A stretch of 64,000 nucleotides of DNA from RBG-13-51-18 sp050014095 (GCA_050014095.1 JBEKDZ010000001.1:124001-188000); one strand, 5' to 3'. Positions 24,931 to 33,545 are shown, counted from the stretch's first letter. Notes: generated by a model not told the origin, from the letters alone. Numbers and translations are program-made.

Positions 24931-26484
24931 CTATTTTTCAGTATCTTCGTTTTTCGGGTTTTTGGGTTTTGGTTGGTCTGACTTTTGCTTCTTGGTTTCG
25001 TACATCTTTGAAAGAATTTCCAGGCGCTCGGCCATTTTGCTTTTTGACTCTTTAGGCTCATCTTTAGAAGCCGCATCGGATGCTTCTTTCTGTGTTTTAT
25101 CGCCTCTGCCCGTTTTATCCAATCTCTCCATGAGTCTCTTAAGAGCATCTATTTCTGTTTTGCTGTCTTCAATAACGGGTCGATTAACCCCCTTGGGACT
25201 CTCCCTTAGCTCATCAATCGGTTCTTTCTTTTGACTCTGTTTCAAAGCATCTTGGTAGGGCTTTAACGATGCGTCAACACTTTCTTTGGAAATATGTCTG
25301 GTAGCTTCGACACGGCTAACCGCATCCTGGAACGCCGTCATGGATAGTCCGGCAACCTCCCTCGCCACCTTGGCTGATGCCTCCGTGGCGTCTTTAACGG
25401 CTTTTATCGTCCTATCAGCCGATACCTGCGCATCTCGAACTAACGCCTCCGCCACTTCACGGGCTTCCTGTACCGCTGCCTCCGTCGCTTGCTTTGTTTC
25501 GCGGCTTATTTGCTCCGCACGGGCGATAGCCTCCTCGGTGGCATTTATCGTAGCTTCGGTCGCCTTACGGGCATCTCGAGCTACTTCTTCAACCTTTTTA
25601 ATGGTTTCTTGGGTCAATTTGTTCGCTGCGTCGAAAGCCTCTTCATTTTCCTGGCTGATTGCCTCAATTCGATCCATCGTTTCGTTCGCCGATTTCTGGG
25701 CAGTCTCGGCAAGCTCTCGGGAAGTCTTGCTAAGAACCTCCGCCCGCATAACGGCTTCCTCCGCCAACTTGGCGGCTGTTTCTACAGTTTTTCGGCTAAA
25801 TTCGTTGATTTTATCTGCCCGGGCGTTGGTTTCCTTGGCGACTTTATTAGTTACATCGGCTGCATCCTGGGCTTCTCTGGCCATATGCTCCGCTCGTGCG
25901 GTAGCTTCCCGCGCCATTTTCACCGATTCTTCGGCAGCTGCCAGCGACGTTTTCACCGATACTTCAACGATATTCATCGCCTTTTCAGATACTTCTTTGG
26001 CAGATTCCGCTATTCTCTTGGCTTCGCGGCTTATCTCCTCGATACGGGCCAAACCGTTTTGTGATAGCGCTAGTGCAGATTCGGCTGCATTCATAGCATC
26101 CTGACCGATTTTTTCCGCGCGGGCGATAGCCTCTTGGAAAGTCTTCACCAGCGCTTCCGCCGTTTCCTTTGGTCTTTTAGCAACATCCTCTGCCTTCTTG
26201 ATAGCTTCGTCAGCGGCTCTTAAGGTTGCTACCATAGCTTCTTTTGAAGACTGGCTTATTTTTTCCGCCCGGTCGATGGCTTCCTGAACAGCTTTTGTAG
26301 AGGCATCGGCGCTTGTCTTGACTTCTTTTTCGATATGCTCAAGCTGGCGCATGGCATCCTTGGCAGCCTCGATTGGTTTCTCGGTTGCCTCTTTGCTCTC
26401 CTCGTTTAAAGCTTCAGCCTTGTCTATCGCCTTTTCGAGGTCAGTGTCTTTACCTTTGTTCTCTTCCGGTAATTCTGGAGACAT
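24931..26484 (-). CDS. Long alpha-helical repeat (coiled-coil/apolipoprotein-like) protein
   Basis: 517 residues, almost entirely Ala/Glu/Lys-rich amphipathic helix. Degenerate repeats of about 34 residues recur from about 60 to 400, each built on a core such as EEAIARAEQISRETKQATE, EAIARAEKIGQDAMNAAES and ARAEHMAREAQDAADVT. The C-terminal 110 residues are charged and disordered (ESPKGVNRPVIEDS..., KPKNPKNEDTEK). No signal peptide or membrane segment. It resembles apolipoprotein-, LEA- or receptor-coil-like rods rather than an enzyme. It sits antiparallel between two tubulin-like GTPase genes, so a filament-associated or scaffold role is a fair hypothesis. Confidence 0.75.
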   Translation of the reverse strand: MSPELPEENKGKDTDLEKAIDKAEALNEESKEATEKPIEAAKDAMRQLEHIEKEVKTSADASTKAVQEAIDRAEKISQSSKEAMVATLRAADEAIKKAEDVAKRPKETAEALVKTFQEAIARAEKIGQDAMNAAESALALSQNGLARIEEISREAKRIAESAKEVSEKAMNIVEVSVKTSLAAAEESVKMAREATARAEHMAREAQDAADVTNKVAKETNARADKINEFSRKTVETAAKLAEEAVMRAEVLSKTSRELAETAQKSANETMDRIEAISQENEEAFDAANKLTQETIKKVEEVARDARKATEATINATEEAIARAEQISRETKQATEAAVQEAREVAEALVRDAQVSADRTIKAVKDATEASAKVAREVAGLSMTAFQDAVSRVEATRHISKESVDASLKPYQDALKQSQKKEPIDELRESPKGVNRPVIEDSKTEIDALKRLMERLDKTGRGDKTQKEASDAASKDEPKESKSKMAERLEILSKMYETKKQKSDQPKPKNPKNEDTEK

Positions 26485-26644
26485 TACCCACCCTTCTAAA
26501 TTACTATCTTATATTAGCATAAGCCGTTATTAGACTAATTATATTATTCAAGCGTCACTTTTTCAATAAAGATACAGTATTTATTTTAATATCCTGACTA
26601 TTTCAATTACAGATTTGGGAAACACATTTTTATATTACGAGCAA

Positions 26645-26673
26645 TTGACTTTATGACGCTATTATATTATGCT
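26645..26673 (+). promoter_or_regulatory. Promoter of tubulin-like copy 2
   Basis: TTGACT (26645-26650), 17-bp spacer, TATGCT (26668-26673). The palindromes of the copy-1 promoter are not clearly present here, so the two GTPases may be regulated differently. Confidence 0.5.
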
Positions 26674-26722
26674 AAAAATAACACGACTTTATAGAAAAAT
26701 AACGCTGAATTTGAGGTGAACT

Positions 26723-27895
26723 GTGAAACTAGTAGTTGTAGGACTAGGACAATGCGGCGGTAGAATCGCCGATGAGTTTGCCCGACTTAATAGTAGAGCC
26801 CGTGTCCAGCGTAATATGGAAATTATTACAGGTTGTTTCGCCGTGAATACCGATGCTTCTGATTTATTAGGATTGACCAGCATCCCCAAAGACCACCATC
26901 ACCGCATCCTTATCGGCGGCCGTAAAACCGGCGGTCATGGCGTGGGCAAGATCAACGAGCTAGGCGCGGAGATAGCCAAAGAAGACTCTGATAAAATAAT
27001 CGAGAATCTCCGCAATATCAAGAAATTCTTTGAAACAGATGCCTTCCTGCTTGTCGCCGGTACAGCAGGCGGTACCGGTTCCGGAGCTGTTTCCGTCGTC
27101 ACGCAGCGTCTGAAGGAGCGTTACTTCGATAAGCCGGTATGGAACCTGCTCATCCTGCCTTTCGAACATGAAGAATCGACCGAAGAAAGGACGGTATTCA
27201 ACGTAGCCACCTGTCTCAAATCCTGCTATTCGGTCGCCGATGCTGTTTTCCTGATTGATAATCAAAGATACGTCAGAAAAGACTCTTCCATCCAGTCCAA
27301 CCTTACCAAGATTAATCAAATGATTGTCGCCCCGTTCTATAATATCCTTTGCGCCGGTGAAGAGAAAAAATCCAAATATATCGGCTCCAAACTGCTCGAT
27401 GCCGGCGATATCATCCAGACCGTGGTCGGCTGGACGGCCATCGGCTACGGCAAGACCGCCCAACCGGTATTTAAAATGCCCGAATTTGGGGATGACTACC
27501 GTAAGAAAGGCATGGAAATCCAGAAAGGTATCCGGGCGATGGATGAAGCCATCAGCGAGCTATCAATGAGATGTAATCCTGCCGAAGCGCGACGGGGTTT
27601 ATACCTGGTCTCCGGTCCTCCTAAGGATATGAGCATCGACATGATCAAAGAAATCGGTGATTATATGAGAGATATCGCCCCGGAAGCCATCATACGTAAC
27701 GGCGATTATCCCCGGGATAGCGGCGTGGTCGATGTCACCATTCTCTTTTCCGAGTTTTCCGATGTCGAGAAGGTCAGGAACTACTATGTCCGCTCCTCCG
27801 ACCTTATTCCCGAGTTCAAGAGACGGCAGGAAGTAACCGAAGACAAGTTAAGGTCTCTGGAAGATGCCTCCAAGGATATTCCTTCGCTGCTGTAA
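26723..27895 (+). CDS. Tubulin/FtsZ-superfamily GTPase, CetZ-like (copy 2)
   Basis: 390 residues, GTG start behind GAGGTGAACT. It has the same architecture as copy 1: GLGQCGGRIADEF, AVNTDASDL, GTAGGTGSG signature, NILCAGEEKK...LDAGDIIQTVVGWTAIGYG. It is co-linear with copy 1 throughout, including the C-terminal ...DIPSLL ending. Both keep the GTP-binding and T7 residues, so neither looks like a dead copy. Paralogues of this sort could co-polymerise or form separate filaments. Confidence 0.82.
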   Translation: MKLVVVGLGQCGGRIADEFARLNSRARVQRNMEIITGCFAVNTDASDLLGLTSIPKDHHHRILIGGRKTGGHGVGKINELGAEIAKEDSDKIIENLRNIKKFFETDAFLLVAGTAGGTGSGAVSVVTQRLKERYFDKPVWNLLILPFEHEESTEERTVFNVATCLKSCYSVADAVFLIDNQRYVRKDSSIQSNLTKINQMIVAPFYNILCAGEEKKSKYIGSKLLDAGDIIQTVVGWTAIGYGKTAQPVFKMPEFGDDYRKKGMEIQKGIRAMDEAISELSMRCNPAEARRGLYLVSGPPKDMSIDMIKEIGDYMRDIAPEAIIRNGDYPRDSGVVDVTILFSEFSDVEKVRNYYVRSSDLIPEFKRRQEVTEDKLRSLEDASKDIPSLL

Positions 27896-27923
27896 AAAAT
27901 AATTAGAAACTAATGAGAGCTTA

Positions 27924-27955
27924 GGGGGGCATCAAAAACCCCCCTTCTTTTTCGC
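27924..27955 (+). terminator. Rho-independent terminator after tubulin-like copy 2
   Basis: GGGGGG (27924-27929), loop CATCAAAAA, CCCCCC (27939-27944), then TTCTTTTT. Confidence 0.85.
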
Positions 27956-27963
27956 TTCACATT

Positions 27964-28065
27964 GTCATTGCGAGGGCGAAGCCCGTGGCAATCTCATTGA
28001 TATATTTTGTACTATCGTGGGGATTGCCACGTCGTCTCGATTTTATCGAGACTCCTCGCAATGAC
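27964..28065. repeat. GTCATTGCGAGG inverted-repeat element (MITE-like)
   Basis: Terminal inverted repeats GTCATTGCGAGG (27964-27975) and CCTCGCAATGAC (28054-28065) are perfect over 12 bases. An inner pair, CGTGGCAATC (27984-27993) and GATTGCCACG (28022-28031), is perfect over 10. The whole 102 bases can form one long cruciform. Part of a second copy is at about 51400-51432. Confidence 0.85.
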
Positions 28066-28116
28066 GGTAAAATTTTTCTTGGGTAATAAAGCTTTTTGGA
28101 GTATAATAAAGCCATA

Positions 28117-29727
28117 ATGGCTTCTCAAGTATTTTATCGTAAGTGGCGCCCGCAACTTTTCTCGGAAATACAGGAGCATGTGGCTAAAACGCTGCTCAAT
28201 GCTCTGGCTACCGAGCGGGTCTCTCATGCCTACCTTTTCTGCGGTCCCCGCGGCACCGGCAAAACCAGCACCGCCCGCATTCTGGCGAAGGCAGTTAACT
28301 GCCTTAACAACGGCAAAGGCGAGCCCTGCAATCAATGCGATATGTGCCAAGCCATTACCGAGGGCAGAGCTCTCGATGTTATTGAAGTGGATGCCGCCAG
28401 CAATACCGGCGTCGATGATATCCGCAACCTGCGGGAAAAGGTGAACTATGCCCCTAACCAGGCGCGGAAAAAGGTCTACATCATCGATGAAGTCCATATG
28501 TTGAGCACCAGTGCCTCGAATGCCCTGCTCAAAACGCTGGAAGAGCCGCCGCCTCATGTTATGTTTATCCTGGCTACCACCGAGGTGCAAAAGCTCCTGC
28601 CGACTATCCTCTCCCGCTGCCAGCGGTTCGATTTCCACCGCCACACGCTAACAAATACCGTAGCCGAGCTAAACCGCGTCTGCCAAGGCGAAGGCATTAA
28701 AGCCCAAACGGAAGCCTTAAAGCTCATCGCCCGGGCGGCAACCGGCAGCCTGCGCGATGCCCTGAATCTTTTACAACAGCTTAATACCTTCTACGGCAAC
28801 GAGCTTGAACTCCATCATGCGCAGGCAATGCTCGGCATCTCCGGCGACCGTCGCTCCAGAGAGCTGGTTAACCACATCATCAATAAAGACACCGCCGCCG
28901 GGATTACCACGCTTAATAACGTAAATAATGACGGACTCGACCTGCGCCAGTTCCACCGCGAACTGGTGGAATATTTAAGGCTGCTGCTCCTCGTTAAAAC
29001 CGGCTCCAGCGAGTCTATCGAGCTTACGGAAGATGATATTAAAGAGCTTAAGGAGCTGGCGAACAAAGCCACGCTGGCTCAAATATTAAAAGCCGTCAAG
29101 CGTTTCGGGCAGCTTGAGCTTAACCTCGATAACTATGCCACCCTCCCACTAGAGCTGGCGATAGTTGATTCTATCCTCCCGGATGCCGAAGCAAAAGAAG
29201 AATCCGTCCGCCGCTTGGAACCCGAACCGTTATCCCGGAAAACACCCCCCAAAGTATCCCCACCGCCACCCGAACAAAAAGCAGTTCGGCCGGAAGAGAA
29301 AAAGACCCCCAACCCCGAGCAACCGCCCAAATCAACGGTCGTAGAAAAACCCACTCCTCAAAAATCAACGGGGGTGGAAGCCGACCCCTTGACCACCGGC
29401 AACCCCATCGCCCAATTACAGAGCCAGTGGAGCAAGATGATTAACGAGGCGCCGGACGGCATGGGCAAGACCCCGGCGGCTGCCTTGCTGCGAAGCGCCC
29501 GACCCAAAGAAATAGCGGACGACGTTCTGGTGTTATCTTTTAAATACCCCATGCATAAAGAAAACATGGAAAAAATGGAAAATCAAAAAATGGCGGAGAA
29601 AATCGTGAGCAGCTTTATGGGGCGTCCCTGCAAAGTTCGCTGCGTTTACGAACACGAAAACAACCACCTGGTCAAAGCGGCTTTAAAGATGGGCGCCCGT
29701 GTTATCGATACGGAGGAAACAACATGA
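28117..29727 (+). CDS. dnaX: DNA polymerase III subunit gamma/tau
   Basis: 536 residues from ATG 28117 (MASQVFYRKWRPQ, the family start). Walker A GPRGTGKTSTARILAKAVNC, zinc cysteines CNQCDMC, Walker B/DEVHMLS and sensor ILATTEVQKLLPTILSRCQRF make a full clamp-loader ATPase. Domain III follows, then a proline-rich linker (about 370-430) and a C-terminal domain similar to tau domain V. No strong slippery site for a short gamma form was seen. Four-base overlap with the next gene. Confidence 0.95.
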   Translation: MASQVFYRKWRPQLFSEIQEHVAKTLLNALATERVSHAYLFCGPRGTGKTSTARILAKAVNCLNNGKGEPCNQCDMCQAITEGRALDVIEVDAASNTGVDDIRNLREKVNYAPNQARKKVYIIDEVHMLSTSASNALLKTLEEPPPHVMFILATTEVQKLLPTILSRCQRFDFHRHTLTNTVAELNRVCQGEGIKAQTEALKLIARAATGSLRDALNLLQQLNTFYGNELELHHAQAMLGISGDRRSRELVNHIINKDTAAGITTLNNVNNDGLDLRQFHRELVEYLRLLLLVKTGSSESIELTEDDIKELKELANKATLAQILKAVKRFGQLELNLDNYATLPLELAIVDSILPDAEAKEESVRRLEPEPLSRKTPPKVSPPPPEQKAVRPEEKKTPNPEQPPKSTVVEKPTPQKSTGVEADPLTTGNPIAQLQSQWSKMINEAPDGMGKTPAAALLRSARPKEIADDVLVLSFKYPMHKENMEKMENQKMAEKIVSSFMGRPCKVRCVYEHENNHLVKAALKMGARVIDTEETT

Positions 29728-30032
29728 TGAATAAAAATATGATGCAGCAGGCGCAAAGACTCCAGGCGCAGCTACTTAAGGCGCAGGAAGAGCTGGCTAA
29801 TCTTAATGTTGAGGCAAGCTCCGGCGGCGGCGCGGTTACCGTGGTGATGAATGGCCAGCTGCAGATACAGTCGGTGAAAATCTCTAAAGAGGTCGTCAAT
29901 CCGGAAGACGTGGCAATGCTGGAGGATTTGGTCCTGACCGCCGTTAAAGAGGCACAGGCTAAAGCACAGGAAGCCGCCTCTAAAAAAATGGGCGCGCTAA
30001 CTGGAGGACTAAAGATACCGGGATTGATGTAA
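29724..30032 (+). CDS. YbaB/EbfC family nucleoid-associated protein
   Basis: 102 residues: MMQQAQRLQAQLLKAQEELANLNVEASSGGGAVTVVMNGQLQIQSVKIS, the YbaB dimer fold, followed by VNPEDVAMLEDLVLTAVKEA. A small DNA-binding protein almost always located between dnaX and recR, as here. ATGA coupling to dnaX. Confidence 0.93.
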   Translation: MMNKNMMQQAQRLQAQLLKAQEELANLNVEASSGGGAVTVVMNGQLQIQSVKISKEVVNPEDVAMLEDLVLTAVKEAQAKAQEAASKKMGALTGGLKIPGLM

Positions 30033-30037
30033 CGACT

Positions 30038-30122
30038 GTCATTCTGGCGAATGCCAGAATCCATTTTGAAAATTCTTCATTTACTCTGTCATTAAGTGGA
30101 TTCCAGCCTACGCTGGAATGAC
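30038..30122. repeat. Two small GTCATTC palindromes between ybaB and recR
   Basis: 30038-30063: GTCATTCTGGCGAATGCCAG followed by AATCCA. 30097-30122: TGGATTCCAGCCTACGCTGG followed by AATGAC. They are in opposite orientation, and each forms a hairpin. Confidence 0.8.
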
Positions 30123-30148
30123 ACCACAAAACAATAAAAGGAGCACCA

Positions 30149-30763
30149 GTGTCCAAACAAGACCCCATCCCCGCTAGCGACGCTATTGGCAGGCTGGTAC
30201 AGGAGTTTTCCAAGCTCCCGGGCATTGGGCCTAAAAGCGCCCAGCGTATTGTTTTTCACCTGCTGCGTTCTCCGGACGAAAAAGCCAAAGCCCTCGCCGA
30301 GGCGCTGGTCTCGCTTAAGCAGCGGGTCAACCTCTGCTCCGTCTGCTGCAACGTAACGGAGAGCGACCCCTGCTCCATCTGCCGCAATCCCCAGCGTGAT
30401 ATTTCACAGGTCTGCATTGTCGAACAGCCGCAGGATATCCTGGCTTTAGAGCACACCGGCGCCTATAAAGGACTTTACCACGTCCTCCACGGCGCAATCT
30501 CCCCCACCGAGGGCATCGGCACGGATAACATAAGAATCAGGGAGCTGCTCGCCCGCTTCCAGAGCAACACGGTCAAAGAGGTTATCCTCGCCACCAACAC
30601 CAACATGGAAGGCGAGCAGACCGCCATGTACCTCTCCCGCGTTATCACCCCTCTCGGCATCAAGGTCACCCGCCTTGCCCGCGGCCTCCCTTTTGGGACC
30701 GAGCTGGAATATGCCGACGACGTTACGCTTACGAGGGCTTTAGAGGGACGCCAGGAGTTTTAG
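30149..30763 (+). CDS. recR: Recombination protein RecR
   Basis: 204 residues, GTG start behind AAGGAGC. HhH region LPGIGPKSAQRIVFHLL, four-cysteine zinc finger CSVCCNVTESDPCSIC, Toprim domain CIVEQPQDILALEHTGAYKGLYHVL, C-terminal Walker-like ARGLPFGTELEYADDVTLTRAL. It works with RecO (encoded just downstream) in loading RecA at gaps. Confidence 0.96.
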   Translation: MSKQDPIPASDAIGRLVQEFSKLPGIGPKSAQRIVFHLLRSPDEKAKALAEALVSLKQRVNLCSVCCNVTESDPCSICRNPQRDISQVCIVEQPQDILALEHTGAYKGLYHVLHGAISPTEGIGTDNIRIRELLARFQSNTVKEVILATNTNMEGEQTAMYLSRVITPLGIKVTRLARGLPFGTELEYADDVTLTRALEGRQEF

Positions 30764-30845
30764 GCAAAATCCCTCTTAATCTCCCTTTTTTAAAGGGAGA
30801 AATCAGCCTCCCTCTTTATAAAAGAGGGATAGAGGGAGATTTTGT
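30764..30845. repeat. CCCTCTT/AGAGGGA inverted repeat element
   Basis: An approximately symmetrical element: left end CAAAATCCCTCTTAATCTCC, right end GGGATAGAGGGAGATTTTG, inner CCCTCTTTATAAAAGAGGG palindrome. Related elements lie at 51300-51380 and 52698-52782. Confidence 0.8.
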
Positions 30846-30850
30846 CACCC

Positions 30851-30867
30851 ATGTCAGACCCGCGTGA
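30851..30867 (+). repeat. 17-bp duplicate of the recO start
   Basis: ATGTCAGACCCGCGTGA is identical to 31174-31190, the true recO start. Here it encodes only MSDPRELV before a stop. It marks the left edge of the segment carrying the small HicB gene. Confidence 0.85.
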
Positions 30868-30913
30868 ATTGGTGTGATATAATACGGATGAAAGCCTTAT
30901 AAGGAAGTGGATT

Positions 30914-31078
30914 ATGAAAACATTCACAGCTTATGTAGAAATGGATGAAGAAATGGGACTTTACATCGGTATCGTGCCGGGGATTCCAGGCGCGCATACC
31001 CAGGCAGCTACGCTGGATGAACTGCGAACCAATCTTAAAGAAGTCCTGGAATTGTGCCTTCAAGAACATAATAACTAA
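30914..31078 (+). CDS. Orphan HicB-like antitoxin (54 residues)
   Basis: A 54-residue protein beginning MKTFTAYVEMDEEMGLYIG, then IVPGIPGAHTQAATLDELRTNLKEVLELCL: the short HicB/UPF0150 domain. It is similar in pattern to the hicB at 1499, but no hicA follows. Ribosome site AAGGAAG; a TATAAT lies at 30878-30883. It sits between direct copies of the recO start and ends just before a terminator, so it is a self-contained inserted cassette. Solitary HicB domains could be decayed or act on a remote toxin. Confidence 0.75.
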   Translation: MKTFTAYVEMDEEMGLYIGIVPGIPGAHTQAATLDELRTNLKEVLELCLQEHNN

Positions 31079-31093
31079 TATATAAGAAGTTTA

Positions 31094-31120
31094 AGAGGGG
31101 CAAAGCCCCTCTTTTAATTT
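31094..31120 (+). terminator. Rho-independent terminator after orphan hicB
   Basis: AGAGGGGC (31094-31101), loop AAA, GCCCCTCT (31105-31112), then TTTTAATTT. Confidence 0.85.
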
Positions 31121-31173
31121 CTCCCCCTCTCTGCTAGCGGAGAGGGGGAACAAGGGGGAGAGGTTAGCTAACC

Positions 31174-31956
31174 ATGTCAGACCCGCGTGAGTATCAAACA
31201 GAAGCCATCGTCATTAAAAAGACGAAGCTGGGCGAGGCGGATAGCATCCTCACCTTCTTTACCCTCCACCTCGGCAAGATACAGGGCTTTGCCAAGAGCC
31301 TGCGCAAACCCAAGAGTAAAATGGCGGGCCACCTTGAGCTGCTCACCTACAGCGCGGTGTCTTTTTCACGGGGTCGCGGCAGTATTGATACTATTACCGG
31401 CGCCCAGACCATCAACGCTTTTTTGCCCCTGAAAAACGACCTCTGGCTGACTTCGTGCGGACTCTATGTCTCCGAGCTTATCAACCAGTCCACCGCCGAG
31501 CACCAAGAGAACTACGGGCTGTTTCAACTGATGCTGGAGACGCTTAATCGGCTCTGCGAGGCAGAGAACAAGGAGCTCGTCCTACGCTATTTCGAGCTGC
31601 ACCTGCTGGAAAGTGTCGGCTACCGTCCCCAGCTTAAGGAATGCGTTACCTGCCACCGCCCCTTAGACCCCACCACCAACTATTTCAGTCCCACCGCCGG
31701 CGGCATGCTCTGCCCCGATTGTAATTTGAATCAGCCGTTTTCTTATCCCCTATCCGTCAACGCCCAGAAAGTCCTCCGGCTTTTACAGTTTGAGGACTTT
31801 TCCGCCGCCCGACTGAAAATCGATTCCGAGCTTGCCCGCGAGATGGAAAACGTTATCGGCGGCTACTTTAGGTACCTGTTGGAAAAAGAAGTCAAATCCG
31901 CCGCCTGGCTCGATGCCTTAAGGGAACAAAGACTACAGTTTAAGCGTACGACTTAA
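31174..31956 (+). CDS. recO: DNA repair protein RecO
   Basis: 260 residues: MSDPREYQTEAIVIKKTKLGEADSILTFFT gives the OB-fold N terminus. YVSELINQSTAE is helical. The zinc-binding loop is CVTCHRPLDPTTNYFSPTAGGMLCPDC. It anneals strands and loads RecA with RecR. The upstream 17-bp duplicate of its start suggests insertion of the HicB cassette in its leader. Confidence 0.92.
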   Translation: MSDPREYQTEAIVIKKTKLGEADSILTFFTLHLGKIQGFAKSLRKPKSKMAGHLELLTYSAVSFSRGRGSIDTITGAQTINAFLPLKNDLWLTSCGLYVSELINQSTAEHQENYGLFQLMLETLNRLCEAENKELVLRYFELHLLESVGYRPQLKECVTCHRPLDPTTNYFSPTAGGMLCPDCNLNQPFSYPLSVNAQKVLRLLQFEDFSAARLKIDSELAREMENVIGGYFRYLLEKEVKSAAWLDALREQRLQFKRTT

Positions 31957-31958
31957 AA

Positions 31959-31986
31959 CGTCATTCCCGCGAAAGCGGGAATCCAG
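31959..31986. repeat. Compact GTCATTCCCGCG palindrome
   Basis: CGTCATTCCCGCGAAAGCGG continuing GAATCCAG: the shortest, most symmetrical form of this repeat family. Near-identical to the copy at 49823. Confidence 0.9.
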
Positions 31987-31989
31987 TTT

Positions 31990-32176
31990 ATCTCCCCCTT
32001 TGAAAAAGGGGGTTCACCCTGAAGGCTCACCCTGAAGGGATTAAGGGGGATTTTAAGGAAACACAACAACTTCACCCTCACCTAGCCTCTCCCATCAAGG
32101 GAGAGGAACGAACGAGGTAAGATTAGAATTTTTCCGTCTTCTCTCCCCTTGTGGGAGAGATAAGAGTGAGGGGAAT
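31990..32176. repeat. Repeat field of CCCCCTTTG and CTCTCCC families
   Basis: The recO-serS convergent gap. 31990-32058 has CCCCCTTTGAAAAAGGGGG and a tandem word CACCCTGAAGG(C/G). 32071-32176 has CACCCTCACCTAGCCTCTCC and CTCTCCCCTTGTGGGAGAG with GAGTGAGGGG at its end. No coding signal. Confidence 0.75.
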
Positions 32177-32226
32177 TTTCAAGATTTATTAGAAGATAGT
32201 CTTTTCAAATCAAGCTAGAAAAAGCC

Positions 32227-33465
32227 CTATTTTATTACCTTCGCCCCAACGTATTTATGTAAAACTTCCGGCACAGCGATAGACCCATCAGCCTGCTGGT
32301 AGTTCTCCATGACGGCAATCATTATCCGCGGCAAGGCTAAACCCGACCCGTTAAGCGTATGGACGAACTGGGGCTTGGCATCCGGTCCCGGACGGTATCT
32401 AATATTAGCCCGTCGCGCCTGGAAATCACCGCAGTTGGAGCAGGAGCTGACCTCGAGCCATTCCTCGCAGCCCGGCGCCCAGACGTCGATATCGTAAGAT
32501 TTCGTGGAAGCAAAACCGATATCGCCGGTGCAGAGTAAACGGATACGATAAGCTAACCCCAGCTTCTGGCAAACCTCCTCGGCGTCATGGGTAAGCTTTT
32601 CCAGCTCGTCGTTGGATGTCTCCGGCGCGACGAATTTATAAAGCTCCACCTTATCGAACTGGTGTCCTCTTTTTATGCCGCGCGTGTCCTTGCCGGCGGA
32701 CATTTTCTCACGGCGGAAGCAGGCGGTATAAGCGCAGTAATAAATGGGCAGGTCTTCTGCGGTGAGGATTTCATCGCGGTGGAGGTTGGTGAGGGGTATT
32801 TCCGCCGTCCCCACAAACCAATAGTCCTCCTCAGCGTCATGGTAGATATTCTCGGCGAACTTGGGCAGCTGCCCTGCCCCGACCATACACTCCCGCTTGA
32901 CCATGTAAGGCGGGTAAATCTCTTTATAGCCGTGCTCGCCGGTATGCAGGTCGAGGAAAAAGGTGATTAAGGCGCGCTGCAGCCTGGCGCCCATCCCCTT
33001 GAGTACATAAAAGCGCGTGCCGGAAAGTTTAACCCCCCGCTCGAAGTCGATGATTTTCAGATTTTCGCCCAGCGTCCAGTGCGGCGCTGGCTTAAAGTCG
33101 AACTTCTTGGGCTCGCCCCAGGTGCGTATGTTTACATTTTCCGTGTCGTCCTTCCCCAATGGGACATCGGGTTGAGGGATATTTGGTATCTGAAGGAGGA
33201 GTGCCTCGAGCCAGGAGTCTAGTTTATTGACTTCATCTTCCAGGTTTTGTATTTCGGTACGGAGGGCGCGACCTCTCTCCTGCGCTTTTTCCCGCTCTTT
33301 AGAGATGGTTTTTCTCTCCTGGCGTAAGCCGTCCAGCTTAACGATGTTCTGGCGGCGTAAAGCGTCGAGGCGTAAGATTTCATCAATCGGCGCGCTATCG
33401 TGTCGATTTTCGATTGCTTTTTTAACGAGGTCGGGATTTTCCCTGATAATTTTTATGTCAAGCAT
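32227..33465 (-). CDS. serS: Seryl-tRNA synthetase
   Basis: 412 residues. MLDIKIIRENPDLVKKAIENR opens the N-terminal coiled-coil tRNA-binding arm (about 30-100). The class II core contains LTNLHRDEIL, the motif-2 loop ACFRREKMSAGKDTRGIKRGHQFDKVELYKF, and motif 3 NGSGLALPRIMIAVMENYQ. It charges tRNA-Ser, of which one gene lies at 39423. Confidence 0.96.
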   Translation of the reverse strand: MLDIKIIRENPDLVKKAIENRHDSAPIDEILRLDALRRQNIVKLDGLRQERKTISKEREKAQERGRALRTEIQNLEDEVNKLDSWLEALLLQIPNIPQPDVPLGKDDTENVNIRTWGEPKKFDFKPAPHWTLGENLKIIDFERGVKLSGTRFYVLKGMGARLQRALITFFLDLHTGEHGYKEIYPPYMVKRECMVGAGQLPKFAENIYHDAEEDYWFVGTAEIPLTNLHRDEILTAEDLPIYYCAYTACFRREKMSAGKDTRGIKRGHQFDKVELYKFVAPETSNDELEKLTHDAEEVCQKLGLAYRIRLLCTGDIGFASTKSYDIDVWAPGCEEWLEVSSCSNCGDFQARRANIRYRPGPDAKPQFVHTLNGSGLALPRIMIAVMENYQQADGSIAVPEVLHKYVGAKVIK

Positions 33466-33489
33466 GGGTTTATTCCTCGGTTTTTAACC

Positions 33490-33545
33490 CTATCCTCTTT
33501 ATCCTACAGGTTAACCCTGAAGGGCTCCGCCCCTCTTAGACGCCC
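33490..33545. repeat. Repeat fragment upstream of serS
   Basis: Contains ACCCTGAAGGGCTCCGCCCC and CCCTCTTAGACGCCCC, resembling fragments of the CTCTCCC family. It lies within the serS leader. Confidence 0.4.

Noticed and set aside
25286..26104. 272-codon plus-strand open frame inside the helical repeat gene
   Set aside because: The Ser/Ala-rich product mirrors the Ala/Glu repeats on the other strand; the repetitive gene keeps other frames open.
29230..29330. dnaX slippage site producing a short gamma form
   Set aside because: Only A5 runs occur in the linker; no A6G-type slippery heptamer with a following hairpin was seen.
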